This document shows, one piece after another, positions 26,057-33,561 of a stretch of 64,000 nt of DNA. The DNA is from Bradyrhizobium vignae. Lineage in GTDB: Bacteria > Pseudomonadota > Alphaproteobacteria > Rhizobiales > Xanthobacteraceae. Each line of letters starts with the position of its first letter. Position 1 is the first letter of the stretch. The stretch covers positions 62,001 to 126,000 of the forward strand of contig NZ_RDQF01000015.1 in NCBI RefSeq assembly GCF_004114425.1. Direction: 5' to 3'. The translations under genes were made by a program, and so were the position numbers. The notes under the pieces are model-generated. The model saw only the letters and a program-made list of their open reading frames with translations, was not told the DNA's origin and made no database searches.

Positions 26057-27271
26057 TCAGGGCGGCGCGACCTTGACCGTCCCTGCTTGTCGCAGTGCTT
26101 CGATCTCATTCGGCGACATGCCGATCTCGCTCAGGATCTCACTGCTATGTTCGCCGATCCCGGGAGGATCGTAGCGGTTGGGCAGGCGCCTTCCATCCAT
26201 GGAAATCGGCAATAGCGGCGTCTTGGCCTCGCGACCGTCGGGAAGCCGAATGTCGGTCAGGCCACCCGAACGGTTGAGATGCGGATCCTCGAAGAGATCG
26301 CCGGGCTTGTTCACCGGTGCATAAGGCAGATCGAGCTGCTCGAGGCGCGTGGCGAGATCGGCCTTGTCCCATTGCTCGAAAATCTTCGCGATCTCGGGGA
26401 TCAGCCAGCTGCGATGATCGACGCGGTCGTTGCTCGTCGCAAAGCGCGGATCAGAGAGCCAGGCTTCGCGATCGAAGGCGCGGCAGAACGCTTCCCATTG
26501 CTCTTCACCGACGATGGTGACGAACAGTTTAGAGCCGTCCCGGGTGTCGAAGAGATCGTAGACCGGCCACGGGCTATCCTTGATCGAATACGGGATCGAG
26601 GGCTGACCGCTGACCACCTCGCACATCATGGCCTGCGCCATCAGGAACACGTTGTTCTCGTACAGCGCACTCTGGATGTAGCGGCCGCGGCCGGTGCGCT
26701 GCCGCTCGGCCAGCGCGGCCTGGATCGCGATCACGCCGAACATTCCGCCCATGACATCGTTGACCGAGGCGCCGGCGCGCATGGGACGGTCGGGCAAGCC
26801 GGTCATATAGGCGAGGCCGCCCATCATCTGCACGACTTCGTCGAGCGCCAGGCGGTTCTCGTACGGGCCGGGCAGATAGCCCTTGAGCGAGCAATAGATC
26901 AGGCGTGGTGCAAAGGCCGCGACACTCTCGTAGTCGAGGCCGATCCGCTTCAACAGGCCCGGCCGGAAGTTCTCGATCAGGACGTCGCTGTTCTCGATCA
27001 GCCTGCGCGCCACGTCCTGACCTTCCGCAGTCGACGTATCCAGCGCGATGCTGCGCTTGTTGCGGCTGTAGGTCGCAAAGAAGCCGGCGGCGGGCCCTTT
27101 GAAGGTGCGGGTGCGGTCCCCCTTGGGCGGCTCGACCTTGATCACGTCGGCGCCGAGATCGGCGAGGATCAGGCCGCAGCTCGGCCCCATCACCATCTGG
27201 CTGAACTCGATCACCCGAATGCCCGCCAGCGGACGAAGCTCCGATGCGGTCTCACGCGCAGCCATGGTCAT
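26057..27271 (-). CDS. CaiB/BaiF family CoA-transferase (class III)
   Basis: 404 aa. The N-terminus LAGIRVIEFSQMVMGPSCGL, then ILADLGADVIKVEPPKGDRTR, is the class III CoA-transferase signature. Later come NKRSIALDTSTAEGQDVA, RPGLLKRIGLDYESV and the catalytic-region ALYENNVFL. Class III enzymes move CoA between acids via a glutamyl or aspartyl thioester. Overlaps the HMG-CoA-lyase-like gene by 4 nt, so the two probably act in sequence: the acid is converted to its CoA thioester and then cleaved. Alternative start two codons downstream. Confidence 0.93.
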   Translation of the reverse strand: MTMAARETASELRPLAGIRVIEFSQMVMGPSCGLILADLGADVIKVEPPKGDRTRTFKGPAAGFFATYSRNKRSIALDTSTAEGQDVARRLIENSDVLIENFRPGLLKRIGLDYESVAAFAPRLIYCSLKGYLPGPYENRLALDEVVQMMGGLAYMTGLPDRPMRAGASVNDVMGGMFGVIAIQAALAERQRTGRGRYIQSALYENNVFLMAQAMMCEVVSGQPSIPYSIKDSPWPVYDLFDTRDGSKLFVTIVGEEQWEAFCRAFDREAWLSDPRFATSNDRVDHRSWLIPEIAKIFEQWDKADLATRLEQLDLPYAPVNKPGDLFEDPHLNRSGGLTDIRLPDGREAKTPLLPISMDGRRLPNRYDPPGIGEHSSEILSEIGMSPNEIEALRQAGTVKVAPP

Positions 27272-28203
27272 GCCGCGCTCCGCAGGACCTTGGGAACACC
27301 GGCCTCGTGCAGATGCCCGGTCAAATGTTTTGCCGGGATATGGCGGGCGAGAATCTCGCGCGTCTGCATCAGGCGATCGAGGTCGATGCCGGTCGAAAGT
27401 CCCATGCGCTCCAGCATGAACACCAGATCCTCGGTGACGATGTTGCCGCGCGCGCCGGGAGCAAAGGGACAGCCACCGAGGCCGGACACTGCGGCATCGA
27501 AGCGGCGAATGCCCGCTTCGAGGCCGGCGACGGCATTGGCAAGGCCGGCCCCGAGCGTATCGTGCAGATGCAGCCGCAGCGTCATTTGTGACCCGACCTC
27601 GCGCTGTACGCCAGCAACGATCTGCCGGATCGATTTCGGCGTCGCATAGCCGACGGTGTCGGCAAGCCCGATCTCATCGGCTTGGGCTTCAGCAAAACCG
27701 CGTGCCACACGGCATACGGCCGATTCGCTCACCTCACCTTCCAGCGAGCAACCGAAGGAGGTGGAGATCGCGCCCATCAAGAACGGCCGCTGATCCGCTG
27801 GCCGGGCGTCGATCGCGGCGCGGACCGCGCGAAATCCCTCGATCTGCTCTTCTATCGTGCGGCGCACGTTGGCGCGATTGTGCGTTTCGCTCGCCGAGAT
27901 GACGAAATAGACGGCGTTGACGCCGGCCGCGATGGCGCGCTCGGCGCCCTTCTGGTTCGGCACCAGCGCGCCGATGGTCGCCGATTTGTGCGTGAGCGCA
28001 TGCGCCATCACCACGTCGACGTCGGCGAATTGCGGCACGACCTTCGCCGGGACAAAGGAGCCGGCATCGATCTCGCGTACGCCCGCAGCGGCGATCGTGT
28101 CGATCAACGCGCATTTGGCTTCGGTCGGAACGAAGGTGTCCAGGTTCTGGAGACCATCGCGGGGAGCGACCTCGCAAATGTGGACATCGGGCGTGCTCGC
28201 CAT
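27268..28203 (-). CDS. Hydroxymethylglutaryl-CoA lyase family protein
   Basis: 311 aa, the family length. Active-site motifs are present: EVAPRDGLQNLD (~residues 11-22, catalytic Arg-Asp), HLHDTLGAGLAN (metal His pair, ~212-223), and GLGGCPFAPGARGNIVTEDL with the loop Cys (~247). It is a metal-dependent aldol-type lyase that cleaves a 3-hydroxy-3-methylacyl-CoA to acetyl-CoA plus a keto product. Beside a CoA-transferase and importer, citramalyl-CoA or a related acid is as likely as HMG-CoA. First gene of the operon, divergent from a GntR regulator. Confidence 0.9.
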   Translation of the reverse strand: MASTPDVHICEVAPRDGLQNLDTFVPTEAKCALIDTIAAAGVREIDAGSFVPAKVVPQFADVDVVMAHALTHKSATIGALVPNQKGAERAIAAGVNAVYFVISASETHNRANVRRTIEEQIEGFRAVRAAIDARPADQRPFLMGAISTSFGCSLEGEVSESAVCRVARGFAEAQADEIGLADTVGYATPKSIRQIVAGVQREVGSQMTLRLHLHDTLGAGLANAVAGLEAGIRRFDAAVSGLGGCPFAPGARGNIVTEDLVFMLERMGLSTGIDLDRLMQTREILARHIPAKHLTGHLHEAGVPKVLRSAA

Positions 28204-28221
28204 CTGGGCTCTCCCCTGATA

Positions 28222-28251
28222 GATTGTATATTATTGCATAAAAGAACAATC
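28222..28251. promoter_or_regulatory. AT-rich palindromic site between the HMGL operon and gntR
   Basis: GATTGT (28222-28227) and ACAATC (28246-28251) flank a TATATTATTGCATAAAAGA core. This is a markedly AT-rich island in GC-rich DNA in the 90-bp divergent gap. It is well placed as operator and promoter region for the GntR regulator and the operon; half-site symmetry is imperfect inside. Confidence 0.6.
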
Positions 28252-28293
28252 CGTGGGACAGTCTGTCAAGCCCTAAAGCTTGCGTGCACTGCA

Positions 28294-29202
28294 ATGATCG
28301 CATCCGATAGTTCCCGACAGCGCAACGAGAAGAACGGTTCCGAGCGCGCCGAACATCTCGCCGGCCTGATCATGGCGCTCGCCCGCCGCGAGGGCATGAA
28401 AGCCGGCGACCGCCTGATCGAACAACGGCTTGCGGACGCGCTGGACCTTTCACGCGCGCCGATCCGGCTCGGCCTGAAGGCCCTGGAAGCGGCGGGGCTA
28501 GCGCGCGGCGAACCGCATCGCGGCTTCGTGCTGGCCAAGAATCCCACCAGCGGCGCCGCCCAGCCGGCGCTCGCGGCCGTCAGGCGCAACGAGCAGGTAT
28601 ATGCGACCATTGCAGGCGATGTGCTCGCGAGCCGACTCCCGGCCAACGTCACGGAGGCTGAGCTGATGCGCCGCTACGGTCTGAGCCGGGCCGAGCTGCA
28701 GCGGCTGCTCGACCGCATCGCCGCCGAGGGCTGGATCGCACGCCTGCCCGGCTATGGCTGGCGCTTCGCGGAGACGGTCTCGAGTCCCGAAGCTCAAGCG
28801 CAGGCCAAGGCCTTTCGCGCGGTGATCGAGCCGGCGGCGATCTTGCTGCCCGGCTTTGCGCTGCCGCAGGAGGTGATCATTCGCTTGCGCGAACGCCAAC
28901 AGCGCGTCTTCGACGGCGAACTCGAGAAGATGACGATCGGCGAGATCTTTCACTCCGGCTGCGAATTCCATGAAGAGATCGTCCGTGGCGCCGGCAATCC
29001 ATTCTTCCTCGAAGCGCTCAAGCGCGTGAACTCGATCAGGCGCCTGTTCGCCTATCGCAGCTTCACCGATCGCGATGGCATGCGGCGCCATGTGCGCGAG
29101 CATCTGCGCCTGCTCGACGTTCTGGAAACCCGACGCTACGCCAAGGCGGCGGACCTGATGGCCAGGCACTTGCAACGCCCGCTGGTGGCGGGCGTGTCGT
29201 GA
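28294..29202 (+). CDS. GntR family transcriptional regulator (FadR-like ligand domain)
   Basis: 302 aa. There appear to be two winged-helix segments: the first (LIEQRLADALDLSRAPIRLG, ~residues 45-64) and a second AELMRRYGLSRAELQRLLDR (~123-142) with GWIARLPGYGWRF. Then comes a C-terminal helical FCD-type domain (FHEEIVRGAGNPFFLEALKR, then REHLRLLDVLETRRYAKAADLMARHL). Doubled HTH GntR members occur among regulators of organic-acid catabolism. It is divergent from the HMGL-CoA-transferase-ABC operon, which it most likely represses. The ATG is the first after the shared promoter region. Confidence 0.85.
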   Translation: MIASDSSRQRNEKNGSERAEHLAGLIMALARREGMKAGDRLIEQRLADALDLSRAPIRLGLKALEAAGLARGEPHRGFVLAKNPTSGAAQPALAAVRRNEQVYATIAGDVLASRLPANVTEAELMRRYGLSRAELQRLLDRIAAEGWIARLPGYGWRFAETVSSPEAQAQAKAFRAVIEPAAILLPGFALPQEVIIRLRERQQRVFDGELEKMTIGEIFHSGCEFHEEIVRGAGNPFFLEALKRVNSIRRLFAYRSFTDRDGMRRHVREHLRLLDVLETRRYAKAADLMARHLQRPLVAGVS

Positions 29203-29220
29203 TGCTCAAACCGAAATTAC

Positions 29221-29406
29221 CTGGCACGCTGTCATGAGCCGAAGGTCGCGGCGATCCTGACAATCGAACGCGCCGCGATCGCTGGGGTCGCCAACTATGC
29301 GCTCGAGGGCAACTCGGCGCAAATGCGCGACAAAGCATTCATGCGCGAGCTCGTCAGCTGGATCCGCTTCAACGAGGCGGAGGCGCTCGCGCGCGCTTTG
29401 GGTCTA
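29221..29406 (+). pseudogene. Remnant of an Acg-family FMN-binding nitroreductase
   Basis: One frame without a start codon reads HEPKVAAILTIERAAIAGVA, then NYALEGNSAQMRDKAFMREL and VSWIRFNEAEALARALG. The AGVANYALEGNSAQMRDKAF stretch resembles the flavin-binding middle of Acg/nitroreductase-like proteins as I recall them. Only about 62 residues remain, cut at the 3' side by the palindromic repeat that begins about 29411. No full copy is in the window. Confidence 0.5.
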
Positions 29407-29412
29407 TTTCGG

Positions 29413-29460
29413 AGCACGATCTTTTTGGAAAACTGCTTCACACTTTTCCGGATCATGCTC
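29413..29460. repeat. Short extragenic palindrome (degenerate AGCATGATC type)
   Basis: AGCACGATCTTTTTGGAAAACTG...CACTTTTCCGGATCATGCT, several mismatches from the 23223-23269 copy. Lies between the nitroreductase remnant and the convergent secreted-protein gene. Confidence 0.75.
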
Positions 29461-30062
29461 TAGCGCCGCAAGCCGCCCAGCGCCGGAGACTCGCCGGGCA
29501 GCATCGAGGAGTTGATGTCGCTGTCCATGCGGCCCGATTGCTGCTGGGTATAGCCGACCCCGAACGACAGGCTGAGGTTGGAGGTCGGCTTGAATTCGAC
29601 ACCCGCAAACCCGCCATAGCCGGGCGAAGCGCTGGAGGTGAGCGGCGCCAGTGAGCTGCCGATGCCGTTGCCGAACTTCAGTGTCTCGAAACCGGCGAAG
29701 AACGTGACGGGCATGCCGCCGGCCGTCTTGATGTTGTAGCCGAACTGCGTGCTGTCATAGGACAGCGCGCTGAAATTGCCGGCCGAACCGGCCTGATTGA
29801 AGCCGCTCGAGCCAAAATTGCCGCGCTCGCTGCCGACGAAGAAACCGTTCGCATAGCTGGTACGCCAAGCCGCATCGCCGGCGTTGAAGCTCGGAAAATT
29901 GCCATAGTGGAAATCGGAGCTCTGGCCGGCGCCTCCACCGAGGCCGAAGGGCCCGCCGGGTATCCAATATCTCAGCGGCGCGACTTGCGCATGAACCAGC
30001 TCTCCGCCGAGACAGAGCACCGCGAGAGCTGCAAGGAGAGATGAACGTGCAAGGTTGAACAT
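29460..30062 (-). CDS. Secreted glycine/serine-rich protein, possibly outer-membrane beta-barrel
   Basis: 200 aa. A signal peptide MFNLARSSLLAALAVLCLGG with cleavage near HAQ precedes a Gly/Ser/Phe-rich mature region (GGPFGLGGGAGQSS). The second half has alternating strands ending FKPTSNLSLSFGVGYTQQQS, which looks like paired beta-hairpins of an outer-membrane porin-like protein, although it is short. The C-terminus ends GLRR, not the usual terminal Phe of barrels. Not recognised as a named family. Its stop codon abuts the palindromic repeat. Confidence 0.65.
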   Translation of the reverse strand: MFNLARSSLLAALAVLCLGGELVHAQVAPLRYWIPGGPFGLGGGAGQSSDFHYGNFPSFNAGDAAWRTSYANGFFVGSERGNFGSSGFNQAGSAGNFSALSYDSTQFGYNIKTAGGMPVTFFAGFETLKFGNGIGSSLAPLTSSASPGYGGFAGVEFKPTSNLSLSFGVGYTQQQSGRMDSDINSSMLPGESPALGGLRR

Positions 30063-30171
30063 TCAGATAACCGTCGAGAATTTCGCAAATTATACTCCTC
30101 GACCATCGTCAAAGCCAGCAGAGTGACCGTGCCGGCGTCGCGGCCGCAGGTATTCCGGGGAACCGCATCTG

Positions 30172-30999
30172 ATGCCGCCTGATCCCTTGCTCACCCGCCT
30201 GACATTCGCTCTTGCCGACGTACCGGGCGTTCAGGCTGTCGTGCTCGGCGGCTCGCGCGCGCGGGGCAGTGCACACGCCGCGTCGGACTACGATATCGGC
30301 CTCTATTTCAAGACGGCGATTCCGCTGGACACCGAACGGGTGCTGGCCGCCGCGAAGGACATTGCTGACGATCCCGCCACTACGACCGTGACGCCGGTCG
30401 GAGAATGGGGTCAGTGGATCGTCGGCGGCGCCTGGCTTTCGGTGGAGGGCCGCAAGGTCGACCTGCTCTACCGTGACGCCGACGCGGTCGAGGCCGTCAT
30501 GGAATCCTGCTGCGCCGGGGTGGTCACCATGGACTACCAGCCCGGCCATCCGCACGGCTTCTGCTCGGCGATCTGGATGGGCGAGATCGCGTATTGTCAG
30601 CCTCTGCACGATCCTAACGGCGTGATCGCCCGGCTCAAATCAATCGCGCTGCCCTATCCGCCGGCGCTGCGTGCGGCGTTGATCCGGCGCTTCCAGTGGG
30701 AAATCTCGTTCGGTGTCGAGAATGCGGAGCCTGCGGCAGCGCGCGGCGAGCAGACTCATGTCGTGGGATGCCTCTACAGGTCGCTCGCCTGCATCGCACA
30801 GATCCTGTTCGCACTAAACGAACGCTATCTCATCAACGAAAAGGGCGCGCTTCAGGAGGCCGCCCGCCTGCCGTTGACGATCCCGCATCTGGCACAGCAG
30901 ACCAACGAGGTCTGGCGGCTGATCGGCACCGGCGCCTTGGCGCCGGCCTGCGAGATCTTGCGCAGGATCGACCGGCAGTTGAAGCTGCTGACATCTTGA
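30172..30999 (+). CDS. Nucleotidyltransferase-fold protein (DUF4037/aminoglycoside-adenylyltransferase-like)
   Basis: 275 aa. The polymerase-beta nucleotidyltransferase motif VVLGGSRARGSAHAASDYDIG (shown in part) lies at residues ~23-42: GGSRARG is the nucleotide-binding turn and DYDIG the first metal Asp pair. VDLLYRD (~102) supplies the third Asp. The C-terminal half is helical (RRFQWEISFGVENAEP). Such enzymes transfer an NMP to a small molecule, an antibiotic or a protein; the substrate cannot be told. No membrane segment or signal peptide. Confidence 0.8.
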   Translation: MPPDPLLTRLTFALADVPGVQAVVLGGSRARGSAHAASDYDIGLYFKTAIPLDTERVLAAAKDIADDPATTTVTPVGEWGQWIVGGAWLSVEGRKVDLLYRDADAVEAVMESCCAGVVTMDYQPGHPHGFCSAIWMGEIAYCQPLHDPNGVIARLKSIALPYPPALRAALIRRFQWEISFGVENAEPAAARGEQTHVVGCLYRSLACIAQILFALNERYLINEKGALQEAARLPLTIPHLAQQTNEVWRLIGTGALAPACEILRRIDRQLKLLTS

Positions 31000-31003
31000 A
31001 AGC

Positions 31004-31424
31004 ATGGAGAACCCGGTGACATCCGATAGTCCCGTCACTTACGAGCGCGCAGGCAACATCGCCCGCATCATCCCGGCGATCCACTATGCGCATCTGCCGC
31101 GCATCGTCGGACGTCACCGCGCCTTCGAGCTGCTGTTCACCGGCCGCGTCTTCAGCGCCATGGAAGCGCGCGAGCTCGGCGTGGTGAACCGCGTCGTCGG
31201 CGATGCGGAGCTTGAGCCCGAGGTGGTGAAGCTCGCCGCACAGTTCGCAGAAAAAATCGGCCGCCGTGCTGCGGATGGGCCGGGCCGCCTTCATGCGCCA
31301 GATCGATCTCGATTACCGGCGCAGCATTGCAAGCGCGGTGGATGATTTCTGCAATGTCGCGACGTCGGACGAGGCGCAGGAGGGCCTGAAGGCGTTCGTG
31401 GAGAAGCGGCCGCCGAAATGGTGA
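31004..31424 (+). pseudogene. Enoyl-CoA hydratase family pseudogene (internal deletion plus frameshift)
   Basis: Three blocks of a crotonase remain. A short N-terminal strand (TYERAGNIARI) is followed immediately by the late part HYAHLPRIVGRHRAFELLFT and GRVFSAMEARELGVVNRVVG. The central ~130 residues holding the catalytic site are missing. At about 31265 the frame shifts: the C-terminus continues in another frame as VLRMGRAAFMRQIDLDYRRS to FVEKRPPKW-stop at 31424. The product is non-functional. It starts 4 nt after the nucleotidyltransferase gene. Confidence 0.75.
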
Positions 31425-31435
31425 GGACGGCAGCC

Positions 31436-32071
31436 TCAGGCGGTCTTGTCGACGGAGGACGACGAATCCGCCGGCGGATATTTCGTCACCGGGACCATGA
31501 ATGATTTCGAGCCGACCTGATAGATGACCTTGCCGTTCTGTCCGTCGTCGGTCGCGATCTGCGTCTGCCCGAACATGATGACGTTCTTGTAGACGATGCC
31601 GGTGCCCTGGCGGGTGACACCGTCGGTGGTGACGCTGACCTGCGCTTCCTTGCCGTTGACCGAGAGCACCTTGAAGCTGGCGCTCTTGCCGTTGTCGGGG
31701 GAATAGCCGCCCCAGCTTCCCATGAGGCGGCTGTCAGAAGCCGGCGGGTCCTGCTTCTCGAGATTGGCGGCCTGCTTGCCAGCGCCCCCGAACGAGAACA
31801 GCAGCACCATGTTCTTGCCGTCCTTGGTGCCGACCGTGACCCCGCCAAAGGTGATGAGCGTCCCCTTGACCTCGCCAAAGCCGCGTTCGGTGTGGCCGTT
31901 ATGGGTGTACTCGACCTGCGCCCGGGACCCGCGGATGTTCACGACCTTGAAGCCGACGGGCTGGTTGTTGCCCACCCAATTGCCCTTCCAGTCACCGATC
32001 AGCGCGCTCTGGTGATACAGCCGCTCGTTGGCGGGAGAAATCTGGCTGGTGCTCGAGGTGACGATGGCCAT
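31436..32071 (-). CDS. Protein of unknown function built from two tandem repeats
   Basis: 211 aa, no signal peptide. Two ~72-residue units align well. Unit 1 has LIGDWKGNWVGNNQPVGFKV, then RAQVEYTHNGHTERGFGEV and TKDGKNMVLLFSFG. Unit 2 has LMGSWGGYSPDNGKSASFKV, then EAQVSVTTDGVTRQGTGIV and TDDGQNGKVIYQVG. The pattern (G-x-W, then beta strands, then DG turn) suggests small beta-barrel or lipocalin-like units, duplicated. Family not recognised. The tail PPADSSSSVDKTA is low complexity. Confidence 0.75.
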   Translation of the reverse strand: MAIVTSSTSQISPANERLYHQSALIGDWKGNWVGNNQPVGFKVVNIRGSRAQVEYTHNGHTERGFGEVKGTLITFGGVTVGTKDGKNMVLLFSFGGAGKQAANLEKQDPPASDSRLMGSWGGYSPDNGKSASFKVLSVNGKEAQVSVTTDGVTRQGTGIVYKNVIMFGQTQIATDDGQNGKVIYQVGSKSFMVPVTKYPPADSSSSVDKTA

Positions 32072-32246
32072 TGGATTGCTCGGTGGACGGGTGCGATGAC
32101 CCCGCTCTCATTCGCGCGTCCGACAGCAAAGTCAAAACAGCGATCGGAAACGAACTGAATCGACCGGATTAGGGCCATGTACCGGTTAACGAGCGGTTAA
32201 ATTCAACCGCCGGGCGAGATGAGGCGAAACGTCCCAACGGGTTGCG

Positions 32247-33110
32247 CTAACGTCCCCAGCGATCCGACCAGATCTTCTCGCCAATCAGGCAGTTGACGCG
32301 CGGCTCCTTGTCGGCAACGCGCATCACGGGACGCTCCGGCGTGCGGCCGGCGACTTCCATCAGCAGCTTGGTGCGGATCGCTTCCTTGAACTTGTCGCGG
32401 TCCTTGATCGGGATGACAAAGGAGCCGGGACCTCCGATGACGCAGTCTTCGTAATAGAAATCGAGATTGTCGATATCCATCGTCGAATAGGACGGTTCCT
32501 TGACCATGATCGGCAGGCCGTTGATGATAATGCCCTTCTCGAGCGCGGCATCGCGCGCCACGGTGACCGGACCGCCATTGTTGTTGGGACCGTCGCCGGA
32601 AATGTCGATGACACGGCGCAAGCCCCGATAGGGATCTTCGTCGAACAGCGGCATCGCGAAGGCGATTGCGCCGGAGATCGAGGTGCGCGACGCGCGCCGG
32701 ATCGGCGTCTTCATGATCTCGGCGGCGACCGCGTCCGCCGTCTCAGGTCCGTCGATCAGCCGCCAGGGAATGATGACTTTCTGGTCGCTGGAGGCGGCCC
32801 ACTCGAAATAGGTCACCGCGATGCGGCCGTTCGGGCCGAGCTTCAGCGCCTGCAGGAACTCCTTCGACTGGATTGCCTGCGCATAGCCCTCGCGCTGGAT
32901 CGCGAGCTCGTCCATGTCCATGGAGTAGGACACATCGACCGCGAGGATCAGCTCGATATCGACCGTCTGCGCGTCCTTGTCGGCCGCAAGCCGCTGCGGT
33001 TGATTCTTGGACGATTCGAATTTGGGTCCTGGTGCCGCGATGCCCGCGACTTCCCCCCCGGCTATGATGCCGGCCACCAGCACAGCCCCGATCGAGAACA
33101 GCAAACGCAT
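32247..33110 (-). CDS. DUF1194 / VWA-like secreted protein
   Basis: 287 aa. A hydrophobic signal peptide (MRLLFSIGAVLVAGIIAGGE) is followed by a von Willebrand A-like domain. The MIDAS motif DVSYSMD (residues ~54-60) is the metal-binding DxSxS. The fold continues with RIAVTYFEWA, the Thr site ASRTSISGAIAF, and RRVIDISGDGPNNNGG with the conserved Asp. DUF1194 proteins are exported alphaproteobacterial proteins of unknown role; metal-dependent protein binding is inferred from the MIDAS. Convergent with nothing; about 175 bp separates it from the DUF-repeat gene. Confidence 0.88.
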   Translation of the reverse strand: MRLLFSIGAVLVAGIIAGGEVAGIAAPGPKFESSKNQPQRLAADKDAQTVDIELILAVDVSYSMDMDELAIQREGYAQAIQSKEFLQALKLGPNGRIAVTYFEWAASSDQKVIIPWRLIDGPETADAVAAEIMKTPIRRASRTSISGAIAFAMPLFDEDPYRGLRRVIDISGDGPNNNGGPVTVARDAALEKGIIINGLPIMVKEPSYSTMDIDNLDFYYEDCVIGGPGSFVIPIKDRDKFKEAIRTKLLMEVAGRTPERPVMRVADKEPRVNCLIGEKIWSDRWGR

Positions 33111-33276
33111 CGCAGTCTCCCGTCGTATGACGCGATGGTGACATGCAATCGGCTTGCCGCAAAGGCCGAAGATCGCTTCCGCTTCACATTCGAGTTAAGG
33201 AATTGGCGCGCGTCACGCAAAGCTGCCGCCATGTTGCCGCGCTTGCGTCACCGGAACACGCGCGATCTCGCGGGCT

Positions 33277-33314
33277 GTCATTCCTGGACTCGCAAAGCGA
33301 GAACCCGCAATGAC
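33277..33314. repeat. Extragenic palindrome (GTCATTCC...AATGAC type)
   Basis: GTCATTCCTGGACTCGC...GCGAGAACCCGCAATGAC, a short degenerate member of the GTCATTCCGG family found at several intergenic sites in this window. It lies ahead of the fluoride riboswitch. Confidence 0.65.
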
Positions 33315-33380
33315 GGTGCCAGTGGAGACACGCACCCCGCCCACTTGTCCGGCACGATTTCCATGCTAGGGTTGGCTGCA

Positions 33381-33452
33381 CAGATGGGGATGGAGTCCCC
33401 CGACAACCGCCCGGCGGTCGATGACCTCGTGGGCTGATGACTCCTGCTTGAG
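33381..33452 (+). ncRNA. Fluoride (crcB) riboswitch
   Basis: The aptamer consensus is recognisable. GGGGATGGAGTCCCCC is the first hairpin with the invariant GATG, then the AACCGCC loop, an inserted stem-loop, and GGGCTGATGACTCCTGCT (33431-33448), which closes the aptamer by pairing CTCC with GGAG. This RNA binds a fluoride ion and normally turns on fluoride-export genes. Downstream alternatives are a CTCCT/AGGAG pairing (33441-33455) that would break the aptamer and a rho-independent terminator at 33499-33519. It leads an operon of an MFS transporter, two crcB genes and DUF190. Confidence 0.9.
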
Positions 33453-33498
33453 GAGAGGCAATCTTTGGGCCTCTGCCTTTGGCGGGAGCATGGACATA

Positions 33499-33519
33499 CC
33501 CGCCGATGGCGGGTTTTTT
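33499..33519 (+). terminator. Rho-independent terminator of the fluoride riboswitch
   Basis: CCCGCC-GAT-GGCGGG followed by TTTTTT. An upstream GGCGGG at 33481-33486 can pair with the CCCGCC arm as an anti-terminator. It lies between the aptamer and the first gene, consistent with transcriptional control by fluoride. Confidence 0.8.
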
Positions 33520-33561
33520 GTTGCCTGGTGGCGAGGGCCAGGAGAGGGAGAAGGCAAAGAC

